Below are positions 16,216-25,437 of a stretch of 64,000 bases of DNA, piece by piece. The stretch is from an uncultured Lachnospiraceae bacterium (GTDB taxonomy: Bacteria; Bacillota; Clostridia; Lachnospirales; Lachnospiraceae), in NCBI GenBank assembly GCA_947631625.1, contig CANRMA010000011.1, positions 1-64,000 of the forward strand. The letters are read 5' to 3'. How positions within the stretch are numbered: position 1 is the first letter of the stretch; each line of letters begins with the position of its first letter. The translations under genes were made by a program, and so were the position numbers. Below the pieces are notes generated by a model. It searched no databases. It was given only the letters and a program-made list of their open reading frames with translations, and had not been told where the DNA came from.

Positions 16216-17424
16216 ATGAGATTACCGGGTGATGATGAACAAAGGCCTGCGGGTTTTTCGGTCGTATATACGATAATCGGCGTATCAGCGTTTGTTTTGA
16301 TATTGCTTGTCGCGGTCCTGGGGAGCAACGGCAAAAAGCCGACGCGCGGCGACAGGGCTAATGAAACGCAGCAGGTTCAGGATAATGAAGCGGTTATGGA
16401 TAATACTAAATCGGAGGATCTTCAGGGAAAGGGCGCGGAAGATGAGACGACGCAGCCCGAGCGTAAGCTGCGCGCGGAGGATCTGGATTTCTGGGATCTG
16501 TATCCGGTGGAGGGAGAGGAGAACGAAGCCGGCAGCCGGTCCGATTCTTCGTATGATACCGGGGAAACTTCGAAGTCTGTGGAGCCGGAAAAGAAAAAGG
16601 ACAAAAGCGAGGGCAAAGCCGCGCAAAATGAAGAACCTGTTAAGGAAGATCCTTCAACCGATGGCAAGCATACGCTTATAAAGTCGGCGGACGGAACGGA
16701 AGAATGGGTTTTGATCAATCCGTATCTTAAAAAGAACAGTTATGATTTTACCAATCTTTCGGAGAGTTCCAATCTAAGGAAATATACGGAAAACGGTAAA
16801 AAAATATCCTCGGTTGGAGTAAATGTTTCCAAACACGACAGCGCGCTTAATTTTAAAAGCATGAAATCCGCAGGAATAGACTATGTTATGATCAGGCTGG
16901 GAGCGAGAGGATATGGAACGGGCCAGATCACTTTGGATGAAAATTTCGTTGAAAATATAGAGGCTGCCATAGAAGCCGAACTGGATATAGGAATATATTT
17001 TTATTCTCAGGCCATTAACCAGGAAGAAGCAACGCAGGAAGCCAACTTTGTGATACAGAATCTTGAGCCATACAGGGCAAATATAAAATATCCGGTCGCT
17101 TTTGACATGGAAAATGTTCCAAACGACAAGGCGAGGACGGACGGGCTTTCACGTGACGATAAGACCACTATCACAGCTACATTCTTAAGCGGTATACAGG
17201 CCGCCGGATACATTCCCATGCTGTATGGCAATAAAGAATGGCTCATTAAGAATGTCGATCTGACAAAGCTGCAGGACTATGACGTATGGCTGTCTGAGGA
17301 TGAGGCCATTCCGGATTATCCGTATCTGTTTACCATGTGGCAGTATACGACCACGGGAGTGGTAAACGGCGTTACTCAGGATGCGTGCCTGAACATATGT
17401 TTTGTCAACTATTCAGACCGTTAG
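16216..17424 (+). CDS. Membrane-anchored GH25-fold protein with substituted active-site residues
   Basis: A 402-residue protein: transmembrane anchor about 14-36, a long charged low-complexity linker 38-150, and a GH25 (Chalaropsis-type lysozyme) domain about 198-402. GH25 enzymes cleave peptidoglycan glycan chains. The central D297-x-E299 (AFDMEN) is kept, but the first conserved Asp (usual GxDVS) is Asn203 (GVNVSKHD) and the late Asp of the usual V-D-L-N is Cys391 (DACLNICF). Activity may therefore be reduced or lost, leaving a wall-binding role. The 3' end overlaps the convergent AP2-like gene by 20 bases. Confidence 0.85.
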   Translation: MRLPGDDEQRPAGFSVVYTIIGVSAFVLILLVAVLGSNGKKPTRGDRANETQQVQDNEAVMDNTKSEDLQGKGAEDETTQPERKLRAEDLDFWDLYPVEGEENEAGSRSDSSYDTGETSKSVEPEKKKDKSEGKAAQNEEPVKEDPSTDGKHTLIKSADGTEEWVLINPYLKKNSYDFTNLSESSNLRKYTENGKKISSVGVNVSKHDSALNFKSMKSAGIDYVMIRLGARGYGTGQITLDENFVENIEAAIEAELDIGIYFYSQAINQEEATQEANFVIQNLEPYRANIKYPVAFDMENVPNDKARTDGLSRDDKTTITATFLSGIQAAGYIPMLYGNKEWLIKNVDLTKLQDYDVWLSEDEAIPDYPYLFTMWQYTTTGVVNGVTQDACLNICFVNYSDR

Positions 17425-18217
17425 ACGCATCTTTATAGTGTTCGATCTTGCAGGAGATCTTCACGGAAGAATAAATGTCGGCGTATACAGAAGGAGATAT
17501 GCCTTCCATGTAATTGGGGATATAAGCCTTTTTTACGCCGACCTTTTTTAATATGTCTATGGCTTTATTGTAGGCGATGGCGGCTTTTATCTCGCTGTCA
17601 TAAACTCCTACCGTATAGTTTCCCTTAATGTGTATCTTTGTTCTGTAATATTTTTTCCCTTTGCTGTAAAAAGATGAAACACCGTTGTATATGTTGAGAA
17701 TTTCAATATTATTGTAGCGAAAGTCGTGAGAGTTTCCGTTGACGAAACGGTAATCTTTGTCTTCTATTGAGTAGTTTTTTATTCCGTATCGATTCATGAT
17801 ATTGACCTGCATGCCGTAATCAGCCACAAAATAGTGGCCGCCGCGGCAAGAAATCTTATGCGATGAGTAGTAAAACAGATCGTCCTTGTCAAAAATAAAG
17901 AAGTCTGACGGCGAAAAATAGTAGTAAAAAAAGGAAGGTCTGATATAAATAGGATTGGCAAAATATATGCCGTTGTCACGGAAATTAATTAAAGATACCC
18001 ATTTTTCGAATAAAAGAGGGCTGTTTTCATCATAATTGTTTATGGTGAATGTTTTATCGTCCAAAATGCGTCGGGCAGCTTTATAGGCCGCGTGAGCGCT
18101 CTCAACATCATTATAGCTGCCAAGACTTATATGCTTTGCGCGATAAGTTAATGAGGCACGGTAGTATATTGTACCGTCTTTGCGTGTAGTTGTGTAAACA
18201 CCTGCTAAATTCGGCAT
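17405..18217 (-). CDS. AP2-like DNA-binding protein with HNH-like middle
   Basis: A 270-residue protein with two AP2/integrase-type DNA-binding units: YYRASLTYRAKHISLGSYND (residues about 18-55) and YYRTKIHIKGNYTVGVYDSE with IKAAIAYNKAIDILK (about 190-235). Between them NGNSHDFRYNNIEILN recalls the end of an HNH homing-endonuclease domain, but the His/Asn catalytic set is not obvious. It could be a relic homing endonuclease turned regulator. The middle is rich in Tyr and Phe. Its 3' end overlaps the GH25 gene tail to tail by 20 bases. Confidence 0.7.
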   Translation of the reverse strand: MPNLAGVYTTTRKDGTIYYRASLTYRAKHISLGSYNDVESAHAAYKAARRILDDKTFTINNYDENSPLLFEKWVSLINFRDNGIYFANPIYIRPSFFYYYFSPSDFFIFDKDDLFYYSSHKISCRGGHYFVADYGMQVNIMNRYGIKNYSIEDKDYRFVNGNSHDFRYNNIEILNIYNGVSSFYSKGKKYYRTKIHIKGNYTVGVYDSEIKAAIAYNKAIDILKKVGVKKAYIPNYMEGISPSVYADIYSSVKISCKIEHYKDASNGLNS

Positions 18218-18349
18218 TACAAATTCTCCAATTCATAGTCATATTTCAAAGTATTGGCATAAGTATAACATATTTTTCCGTATTTCTGTATAAAATATTA
18301 CAGAAGTATTACAAAACAGAAAAAATTTCAGATTGGAGAATATGTTTTT

Positions 18350-18970
18350 ATGTATAAAAAATATTTAACAAGCCTGCTGTTGCTCAACATGACATTCTTT
18401 ATGTCATGGATATGCGTAAAGGAAGTTAAGATCAATAAGGTAGCTTCGACGCAGGCGTTCCGCATGGAATATTTAAGTGAGTCCATGCAGGAAGACAAAA
18501 AGAGCTTTTTGGAAGTAGTTGCAAAAGTTTCATCGGGACAGAGAGTTGTGGATTATGAGGTTCTTGAGCAGGAGATAAAATATCCTCTTTCGGAAAAGGA
18601 TTATGATTCATTGCTCAGGATCGTGGAAGCTGAAGCCGGAGGTGAAGATGAAGACGGAAAACTTCTTGTGGCCAATGTGGTATTGAACCGTGTGAACAGC
18701 CGGAAATTTCCGAATACCGTTACCGAAGTGGTAATGCAGAAAGGACAAGGCGTCGCGCAGTTTACGCCCACTGTGGACGGGCGTTTTGCTAACGTAAAAA
18801 TAAGCAGCGAAACTTATGCGGCTGTCGAGAGGGCTCTTTACGGAGAAGATATCTCACAGGGGGCTTTGTATTTTTGCGCCAGACATGAGGCGGATTCCGG
18901 GAGACTGCTTTGGTTCGATCAAAAGTTGACCAAGCTTTTTACCTATGGCAATCATGAGTTTTATATGTAA
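18350..18970 (+). CDS. SleB/CwlJ-type cell-wall hydrolase
   Basis: A 206-residue exported protein with an N-terminal hydrophobic segment (residues 5-23) and a C-terminal Hydrolase_2 domain from about residue 80: LLRIVEAEAGGEDEDGKLLV with the likely catalytic Glu, ANVVLNRVNSRKFPNTVTEV, and the typical QGALYFCARHEA and FTYGNHEFY ending. In sporeformers such enzymes are lytic transglycosylases that depolymerise spore cortex at germination; many clostridia also use paralogues in vegetative cells. GGAG lies ten bases upstream of the ATG. No YpeB-like partner gene is adjacent. Confidence 0.88.
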   Translation: MYKKYLTSLLLLNMTFFMSWICVKEVKINKVASTQAFRMEYLSESMQEDKKSFLEVVAKVSSGQRVVDYEVLEQEIKYPLSEKDYDSLLRIVEAEAGGEDEDGKLLVANVVLNRVNSRKFPNTVTEVVMQKGQGVAQFTPTVDGRFANVKISSETYAAVERALYGEDISQGALYFCARHEADSGRLLWFDQKLTKLFTYGNHEFYM

Positions 18971-19013
18971 TAATATTGTGATCTGATATTAAGAGTCGGT
19001 ATGGAGAATTGGC

Positions 19014-19100
19014 ATTGAGAGATTGTTTTCTGGTATTGAGAGATTGTTTTCAGATGTTGAGTTATTGTATTTTCAGATATTGAGATATTGTATTCAAAGT
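19014..19100. repeat. Four degenerate 21-23-bp direct repeats
   Basis: Units start at 19014, 19035, 19056 and 19079, each of the form ATTGAGAGATTGTTTTCAGAT. The last unit runs directly into the -35 box of the thrC promoter. Confidence 0.85.
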
Positions 19101-19128
19101 TGCAAGCTAAAATACTTTGTGTTAAAAT
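19100..19128 (+). promoter_or_regulatory. thrC promoter
   Basis: TTGCAA (19100-19105), 17-bp spacer, TAAAAT (19123-19128): a good sigma-A promoter 39 bases before the preferred thrC start. Confidence 0.7.
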
Positions 19129-19166
19129 AGACGAAAACCCGGTTACAGAAAGGCATGGTTATTGTT

Positions 19167-20663
19167 ATGGATAATTCTACACAGGTATTTTACAAAAGCA
19201 CCAGAGACAGCAATAAAAAGGTACAGGCTTCTCAGGCTATCCTACAGGGATTGTCTGAGGACGGAGGCCTGTTTGTACCTGATCATATACCGACGTTGGA
19301 CAAGTCGTTGCGGGAACTGTCCGAGATGGAATATAAGGAAGTTGCATACGAGGTCATGAAGCTCTTTTTAACGGACTTTACCAAAGAAGAACTGACAGAC
19401 TGCATACAGAAAGCTTATGATTCCAAATTTGACACCAATGTTATAGCGCCGATCACGGAAGCAGAAGGCGCATACTATCTTGAGCTTTTTCACGGCGCTA
19501 CGATAGCGTTTAAGGATATGGCTTTGTCGATACTTCCGCATCTTATGATCACTTCCGCTAAGAAGAATAACGCAAAAGAGCAGATAGTGATCTTAACCGC
19601 CACGTCCGGTGATACCGGAAAAGCCGCCCTTGCAGGATTTGCGGGAGTCAAGGGCGCTAAGATCATAGTCTTTTATCCCAAAAACGGCGTAAGTCCTATT
19701 CAGGAAAAGCAGATGGTCACGCAAAAGGGCGATAATGCGTATGTGATAGGCATTCATGGGAATTTTGATGATGCGCAGACCGGCGTTAAAAAGCTTTTTG
19801 CGGACAAAGAACTGGAAAAGTGGATGAAAGAGAGGGGACTTAGATTTTCATCTGCAAATTCAATAAATATAGGACGGTTGGTCCCTCAGGTAGTATATTA
19901 TGTCTATTCCTATGCCCGTCTGTTAAAAGAAGGCAGGATCTCAGATGGCGAAGAGATAAATGTAGTTGTTCCTACAGGGAATTTTGGCAACATCCTTGCT
20001 GCTTTTTATGCCCGGAATATGGGAGCGCCGATCGCTAAACTTATATGCGCGTCTAATGAGAACAAGGTACTGTATGATTTCTTTTGTACCGGCAATTATG
20101 ACCGTAACCGCGAGTTCGTGCTGACCAGTTCTCCTTCAATGGATATTTTGATCTCCAGCAACTTAGAGCGTCTTATTTACCGTATAGCGGGCGAGGACTC
20201 TGAGAAGAATTCCGAATTTATGACACAACTGTCAGAAAAAGGAAGCTATAAGATCACTGAGGAAATGCGAGATAAGCTTAAAGATTTCTATGGAAATTAT
20301 GCAAGCGAGCAGGAAACTGCGCAGAGGATAAAAGAATTGTATGAGGATACGGGTTATGTTATCGATACTCATACTGCGGTCGCGAGCGCCGTATACCAAA
20401 AATACAAAAAAGAGACCGGTGATGAACGCAAAACCGTTATAGTCTCTACGGCAAGCCCATTCAAGTTTTCGAGAAGCGTCATGAATGCCATAGATAAAAA
20501 GTATGACAGCATGACTGATTTTGAACTTGTAGATGAATTATCCAAGATCGCAAATGTCAAGGTTCCGAACGCAATCGAGGAAATACGGACAGCGCCCGTG
20601 CTTCATGATACAGTATGCGATAAGAGTGAAATGAAAGCGGTAGTGGAGAAGATCCTGGGCTGA
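19167..20663 (+). CDS. thrC: Threonine synthase
   Basis: PLP enzyme converting O-phosphohomoserine to threonine in the cytoplasm. At 498 residues it belongs to the longer class with the N-terminal YKSTRDSNKKVQASQAILQG segment, the PLP-lysine motif HGATIAFKDMALS, the phosphate-binding TATSGDTGKAALAGF and NSINIGRLVPQ. An ATG at 19155 is only one base from AAAGG; the ATG at 19167 (13 bases away) begins the conserved protein, so I prefer it, with modest certainty. A small membrane-protein gene follows 24 bases after the stop. Confidence 0.95.
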   Translation: MDNSTQVFYKSTRDSNKKVQASQAILQGLSEDGGLFVPDHIPTLDKSLRELSEMEYKEVAYEVMKLFLTDFTKEELTDCIQKAYDSKFDTNVIAPITEAEGAYYLELFHGATIAFKDMALSILPHLMITSAKKNNAKEQIVILTATSGDTGKAALAGFAGVKGAKIIVFYPKNGVSPIQEKQMVTQKGDNAYVIGIHGNFDDAQTGVKKLFADKELEKWMKERGLRFSSANSINIGRLVPQVVYYVYSYARLLKEGRISDGEEINVVVPTGNFGNILAAFYARNMGAPIAKLICASNENKVLYDFFCTGNYDRNREFVLTSSPSMDILISSNLERLIYRIAGEDSEKNSEFMTQLSEKGSYKITEEMRDKLKDFYGNYASEQETAQRIKELYEDTGYVIDTHTAVASAVYQKYKKETGDERKTVIVSTASPFKFSRSVMNAIDKKYDSMTDFELVDELSKIANVKVPNAIEEIRTAPVLHDTVCDKSEMKAVVEKILG

Positions 20664-20687
20664 TCTTTGACGGAAGAGGGTGATTAT

Positions 20688-21023
20688 ATGTATGATTTGA
20701 TTGATTTTGTGTGTGTATTCAGCGGTATGTACCTTGCATATTCAGCAATTACGATGAAGACCAAAGGCGAGATCGTTGCCAATGTGGTTTTAAATAAGTC
20801 TGTAAGCGAGAATGCGATCAAGGATAAGCAGGGGTTCATAGATTATATATACGGTAAGCTTCTGCTTATAGGCATTATTATCATACTTGCGGGGGCGGCC
20901 GATATTGCTAACAACAATATGCATATATCGTCGTTAGTAGGTTTGGCATGCTTCCTTGTATATGTGGGCGCTTTGGTTGCTTACAGCATGGTCACGAAGA
21001 AGGCAGTACAGAAATTTACTTAG
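20688..21023 (+). CDS. Small membrane protein, 111 aa
   Basis: Not assigned to a named family. Three hydrophobic segments are visible: IDFVCVFSGMYLAYSAITM, LLLIGIIIILAGAADI and ISSLVGLACFLVYVGALVAY, with a short Lys-rich C-terminus. The frame is open from 20667, but GAGGGTG upstream of the ATG at 20688 decides the start. The gene is co-directional with thrC and probably on the same transcript, ended by the terminator at 21079. Confidence 0.7.
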   Translation: MYDLIDFVCVFSGMYLAYSAITMKTKGEIVANVVLNKSVSENAIKDKQGFIDYIYGKLLLIGIIIILAGAADIANNNMHISSLVGLACFLVYVGALVAYSMVTKKAVQKFT

Positions 21024-21078
21024 AAGAACTTGGATTTATATGTTTTTATGCAAAGATTGAGGTATCAGACCTGAATAT

Positions 21079-21119
21079 AAAACCGCCGCATCCGATCGTA
21101 TCAGGATAGCGGCGGTTTG
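21079..21119. terminator. Intrinsic terminator between convergent genes
   Basis: AACCGCCGC (21081-21089) pairs perfectly with GCGGCGGTT (21109-21117), with flanking A and T runs. Confidence 0.85.
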
Positions 21120-21138
21120 GTATTTAATGATTTGTATG

Positions 21139-22503
21139 TCATCTTTCGTCTATCGGTATATAAGTCCTGTCTTCTCCGATCGGTTTATATGCCGGACGTA
21201 TGATCTTGCCGTTGTTGGCAAGCTCTTCCATGCGGTGCGCAGCCCAACCGGACATTCTCGCTATGGCGAAGATGGGCGTATAAAGCTCCATTGGAAGATT
21301 AAGCATATTATATACAAAACCTGAGTAAAAGTCTACATTTACGCAGACGCCCTTGTATATCTGCCTTTCTTTTGCAATTACTTCCGGCGCCAGTCTTTCT
21401 ACTAAAGAGTAGAGCGCAAATTCATCTTTTCTGCCTTTTTCTTCCGATAATTTTTCAACAAATGACTTGAATATAACGGCTCTGGGATCGGATTTGGAGT
21501 ATACCGCATGTCCTACGCCGTAGATAAGGCCGGCATGGTCAAACGCATCTTTATGTAAAAGTTTGGCAAGATAATCGCTGACCTGCCCTTCGTTGGTCCA
21601 GTCGGAAACTTCTTTTTTCATCTCTTCAAACATTTTGACGACTTTAATATTGGCGCCGCCGTGCCTTGGCCCTTTGAGAGAACCTATTGCGGCAGCGATG
21701 ACCGAATATGTGTCGGTCAATGTTGAAGTGACGACATGCGTGGTAAAGGTTGAGTTATTGCCGCCGCCGTGTTCCATATGCAGAATTAACGCAATATCGA
21801 GTATTTTTGCTTCCAATGGCGTATACGAGCTGTCCGGACGCAGAATGTGAAGAATATTTTCCGCGGTGGACAATTCAGGCTGCGGCTGATGTATAAATAA
21901 GCTTTTTCCGTCGTGGTAGTGGCTGTATGCCTGATATCCGTAAATTGATAAAAGTGGAAAAAGACTTATGAGCTGCAGACACTGCCTGAGCACGTTAGGA
22001 AGAGATGTGTCGTCGGCTCTTTCGTCATAAGAATAAAGCGTAAGCACACTTCGAGCAAGCGTATTCATCATATCATTGCTCGGCGCCTTCATGATTATAT
22101 CCCGCACAAAGCTTGTAGGCAGTGAACGGTAACCGGATAAAAGTTCTTTAAATGACTCAAGCTCCTCTGTAGTGGGCAGTTTGTCAAAAAGCAGAAGATA
22201 GGTTGCTTCTTCATAGCCAAAGTGGTTGTCTTTTGCAAGTCCGTTTACGAGATCCTTAATATTATATCCTCTGTAAAAGAGCTGCCCCGGAAGAGGAATC
22301 TGCACCCCGTCAACAACTTTGCTTGCGCGTACATCCGCAATGCGCGTAAGGCCAGCTAAAACGCCTTTGCCGTTTAGGTCGCGCAGACCGCGTTTAACAT
22401 CATATTTGGTAAAAAGTTCGGAATCTATAATGCCGGCGTCTCTGCTCATGTTGGCAAGATGGATTATTTCCGGTGTGATCTCAGAGTAATTGTTTTTATC
22501 CAT
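21139..22503 (-). CDS. Citrate (2-methylcitrate) synthase
   Basis: Condenses oxaloacetate with acetyl-CoA, feeding the oxidative arm to 2-oxoglutarate and glutamate. The 454-residue protein shows the family signatures EHGGGNNSTFTTHVVTSTLT, GSLKGPRHGGAN and YGVGHAVYSKSDPRA with the catalytic His residues, plus the conserved arginine region near the C-terminus. An ATG 18 bases upstream lies inside the AAAGGGGG ribosome site, so the ATG at 22503 is used. A strong -10 (TATAAT on the minus strand) is visible near 22724-22729. Methylcitrate activity cannot be excluded. Confidence 0.92.
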   Translation of the reverse strand: MDKNNYSEITPEIIHLANMSRDAGIIDSELFTKYDVKRGLRDLNGKGVLAGLTRIADVRASKVVDGVQIPLPGQLFYRGYNIKDLVNGLAKDNHFGYEEATYLLLFDKLPTTEELESFKELLSGYRSLPTSFVRDIIMKAPSNDMMNTLARSVLTLYSYDERADDTSLPNVLRQCLQLISLFPLLSIYGYQAYSHYHDGKSLFIHQPQPELSTAENILHILRPDSSYTPLEAKILDIALILHMEHGGGNNSTFTTHVVTSTLTDTYSVIAAAIGSLKGPRHGGANIKVVKMFEEMKKEVSDWTNEGQVSDYLAKLLHKDAFDHAGLIYGVGHAVYSKSDPRAVIFKSFVEKLSEEKGRKDEFALYSLVERLAPEVIAKERQIYKGVCVNVDFYSGFVYNMLNLPMELYTPIFAIARMSGWAAHRMEELANNGKIIRPAYKPIGEDRTYIPIDER

Positions 22504-22889
22504 TAAGTTGCCCCCTTTCAATGAGATAGTTTTATTGGGTGATCGAAAAAATGCTGTAAAAGTTTATGCGTCCGGTCCGATATACAAAAACGAGGTTCCC
22601 GGGCAGAAGCAGAATGAATATTACCATGAAGATACATCCTATTGCGTATATCTCCCTTAAATAGAAGTGTTGAGAAAGAGTCTTGAAACTGTCCGGAATA
22701 TTACACAAATAAACATTAAGACGATTATATCATAAAATCTGAAAATTTTTTATAGTTGTTGAAAAATTTTAGAAACTTTTAATAAAGTTTTTGTCTAAGA
22801 TCATAGGGTTGCGAAGGTATGGAAAAGGTATTAAAATATGTTTAGGCAGCCGTACCTGAACTTGCGGATACGGCCGGAAAAGGGGGATA
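22504..22889. other. Divergent intergenic region citrate synthase / deoC
   Basis: 386 bases between divergent starts. It holds a minus-strand TATAAT (22724-22729) towards citrate synthase and AT-rich sequence that could host the deoC promoter. A hairpin CCGTA...TACGG just before deoC is too weak to assign. No open frame or recognisable RNA was seen. Confidence 0.5.
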
Positions 22890-23543
22890 ATGATAATGAC
22901 GACACAGGATATTTTAAGCCACGTTGACCATACACAGTTAAAGGCTTATGCTTCATGGGACGATATTGTCAGACTTTGTGATGATGCGCTTTTGTATAAG
23001 ACGGCTTCGGTATGCGTTCCGCCTGCTTATGTCAGGCGTATACACGATACCTATGGGGATGCGATCAATATCTGTACAGTAATAGGATTTCCGCTTGGAT
23101 ACAGCGTTACACAGGCCAAGATCGCGGAAACCGGGAAAGCGATCGAAGACGGGGCCAATGAGATAGACATGGTAATAAATATCAGCGACGTCAAAAACGG
23201 AGCATATTCTAAAGTAGAAGATGAAATACGCGCCGTCAAAGAAGTGTGCGGCGCTCACATTCTCAAAGTGATAATAGAGACCTGCTATCTTACCGTGGAC
23301 GAAAAGATAGCTATGTGCAGGGCAGTGACAAACGCAGGGGCCGATTATATTAAAACCTCTACCGGTTTTGGAAGTTGTGGAGCGACGATCGAAGATGTCA
23401 GACTTTTTAAGCAGCATATAGGACCGAATGTAAAGATCAAGGCTGCGGGCGGGATAGCCACAATAGAAGATATGGAAAAGTTCATTAAAGAAGGCTGCGA
23501 CAGGATCGGAACTTCCAGAGCGATAGATCTGTTGAAGGGGTGA
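22890..23543 (+). CDS. deoC: Deoxyribose-phosphate aldolase
   Basis: Class I aldolase splitting 2-deoxyribose-5-phosphate into glyceraldehyde-3-phosphate and acetaldehyde in deoxynucleoside salvage. The 217-residue protein has normal length and the expected motifs: DHTQLKAYASWDDI, SVCVPPAYV, CTVIGFPLGY, EIDMVINI, LKVIIET containing a catalytic-site Lys, and VKIKAAGGI containing the second Lys. AAGGGGG precedes two possible ATGs (22890 and 22896); the first is used. It probably forms an operon with the downstream aminopeptidase gene (59-base gap). Confidence 0.95.
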   Translation: MIMTTQDILSHVDHTQLKAYASWDDIVRLCDDALLYKTASVCVPPAYVRRIHDTYGDAINICTVIGFPLGYSVTQAKIAETGKAIEDGANEIDMVINISDVKNGAYSKVEDEIRAVKEVCGAHILKVIIETCYLTVDEKIAMCRAVTNAGADYIKTSTGFGSCGATIEDVRLFKQHIGPNVKIKAAGGIATIEDMEKFIKEGCDRIGTSRAIDLLKG

Positions 23544-23602
23544 AGCCCTGATAACCGTTTCACAAATGTCTGATCGGCTTTTGGTTTAAGAGGAGTGGGA
23601 GC

Positions 23603-25408
23603 ATGGAAATAAAAGACAGACTAAAACGTTTAAGGAAAGAACTTGAAAAAGAGCATATAGACTATTATCTTATACCGACTTCGGATTTTCATAATTCGGA
23701 GTATGTAAGCGATCACTTTAAGGTACGGGAATACTTTTCAGGTTTTACGGGTTCCAACGGCACTCTGCTTGTTGACAAAACAAACGCAGGACTGTGGACG
23801 GACGGACGTTATTTCGTACAGGCGGCGATGGAGCTTGAAGGCAGCGGCATAGAGCTTTTTCGTATGCAGGAAAAAGGCGTGCCCACGATCAAAGAATATC
23901 TGAAGCAGAATATGAAAGACGGGGAAACGCTTGGTTTTGACGGGCGGGTGGTAACTGCGTCATATGTGCTTGATCTTAAGTCCGCGCTCAAAGATAAAAA
24001 CATAAGTTTTAGATACGACAAAGATATAGCAGGGAATTTATGGGAAGACAGACCTGATATTCCGGCCTCTCCGATCAGCGCTCTGCCCGAAGACATATGC
24101 GGACGGAGTGTGGAAGCAAAGCTTGCAGATTTAAGGGAAAAGCTGTCGCAGGATATGCGCGTTGAGTCTCATCTGCTTACAAAGCTTGATGATCTGATGT
24201 GGCTTTTTAATATACGGGGAAAAGATATTGAATGTAATCCGGTGGCTTTTTCATACGGATATATAACCATGACGGATGCGTATCTTTTTGTTCGGAAACA
24301 GGCGCTTAGCGATGAACTTGTCAGGCATGCCAAAGAAAACGGCATTATTCTTAAAGATTATGACGAAACTGAAGATTTCCTTAGTAATACTGAAGTGCAG
24401 GGCAGTCTGCTTTTAGACAAAAAGAGCGTTAATTTCAGATTATATGAGATTGTTAATGAGAGATTTAAAATTACGGACGTCCCCAATCCGAGTGAGAAAT
24501 TAAAAGCGGTCAAAAATACGGCGGAACTGAAGCATATGAGAGACATATATGTTAAAGACAGCGCCGCGCTTACTAAATTCATATACTGGCTTAAGAAAAA
24601 TATCGGGAAGATCCCAATAAATGAATACACGGCGGCTATCCGTCTTGATGGTCTGCGTAAGGAAATCGAAGGTTTTTTGGATCTGTCTTTTCCGACTATC
24701 GCAGCATATAAGGAAAACGCCGCAATGATGCACTATGAAGCCACGGAAACTTCAAATAAGGAACTGAGGCCTGAAGGATTGTTTTTGGTTGACTCGGGTG
24801 GTCAATATATGGGCGGGACCACAGACGTTACCAGAACCATAGTTCTTGGCGAGGTGGATGAGACTGTAAAAAAGCATTTTACTGCAGTGGCGATCGGAAT
24901 GTTACGGCTTAGCGATGCGAATTTTTTATATGGCTGTACCGGAAGAAATCTGGATATTCTTGCCAGAGGTCCGCTGTGGGATATGGACATAGACTATAAA
25001 TGCGGAACCGGGCACGGAATAGGCTATATTCTTAATGTGCATGAAGGACCGCAGAACATACGTTGGCGTTATGCAAAGAATACGGATGAAGCCGTTATAG
25101 AGCCCGGAATGGTGATGTCAAATGAACCGGGCGTGTATAAAGAAGGCAGCCACGGCATACGTACAGAGAATGTTATGGTTGCGGTAAATGGTGAAAAAAA
25201 TGACGACGGGCAGTTTATGCATTTTGAAACCCTTACCTATGTGCCGATAGATTTAGAGGCGATTGACGTTTCTCTCATGCAGCCCGCGGATATAGAAAGG
25301 CTGAATGCATATCATAGAAAAGTTTATGATAAGATAAGCCCGTATCTTACGGACGAAGAGCGCGAATGGCTTAAAGAGGCAGTGAGAGAGCTGCCTGCCG
25401 GAAAATAA
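23603..25408 (+). CDS. Xaa-Pro aminopeptidase (M24B, aminopeptidase P)
   Basis: Removes N-terminal residues ahead of proline. The 601-residue form has two creatinase-like N-terminal domains (about 1-315) and the pita-bread catalytic domain. Metal ligands are visible: two Asp in VDSGGQYMGGTTDVTRT, His in GTGHGIGYILNVHEGPQ, Glu in MSNEPGVYKEG and Glu in GIRTENVMV. Length matches the long eukaryote-like M24B class widespread in Firmicutes. GAGTGGGAG supports the start. No signal peptide is present, so it is cytoplasmic. Confidence 0.95.
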   Translation: MEIKDRLKRLRKELEKEHIDYYLIPTSDFHNSEYVSDHFKVREYFSGFTGSNGTLLVDKTNAGLWTDGRYFVQAAMELEGSGIELFRMQEKGVPTIKEYLKQNMKDGETLGFDGRVVTASYVLDLKSALKDKNISFRYDKDIAGNLWEDRPDIPASPISALPEDICGRSVEAKLADLREKLSQDMRVESHLLTKLDDLMWLFNIRGKDIECNPVAFSYGYITMTDAYLFVRKQALSDELVRHAKENGIILKDYDETEDFLSNTEVQGSLLLDKKSVNFRLYEIVNERFKITDVPNPSEKLKAVKNTAELKHMRDIYVKDSAALTKFIYWLKKNIGKIPINEYTAAIRLDGLRKEIEGFLDLSFPTIAAYKENAAMMHYEATETSNKELRPEGLFLVDSGGQYMGGTTDVTRTIVLGEVDETVKKHFTAVAIGMLRLSDANFLYGCTGRNLDILARGPLWDMDIDYKCGTGHGIGYILNVHEGPQNIRWRYAKNTDEAVIEPGMVMSNEPGVYKEGSHGIRTENVMVAVNGEKNDDGQFMHFETLTYVPIDLEAIDVSLMQPADIERLNAYHRKVYDKISPYLTDEEREWLKEAVRELPAGK

Positions 25409-25437
25409 AAATATTAAAAACAGAGCGGGTGATATGT

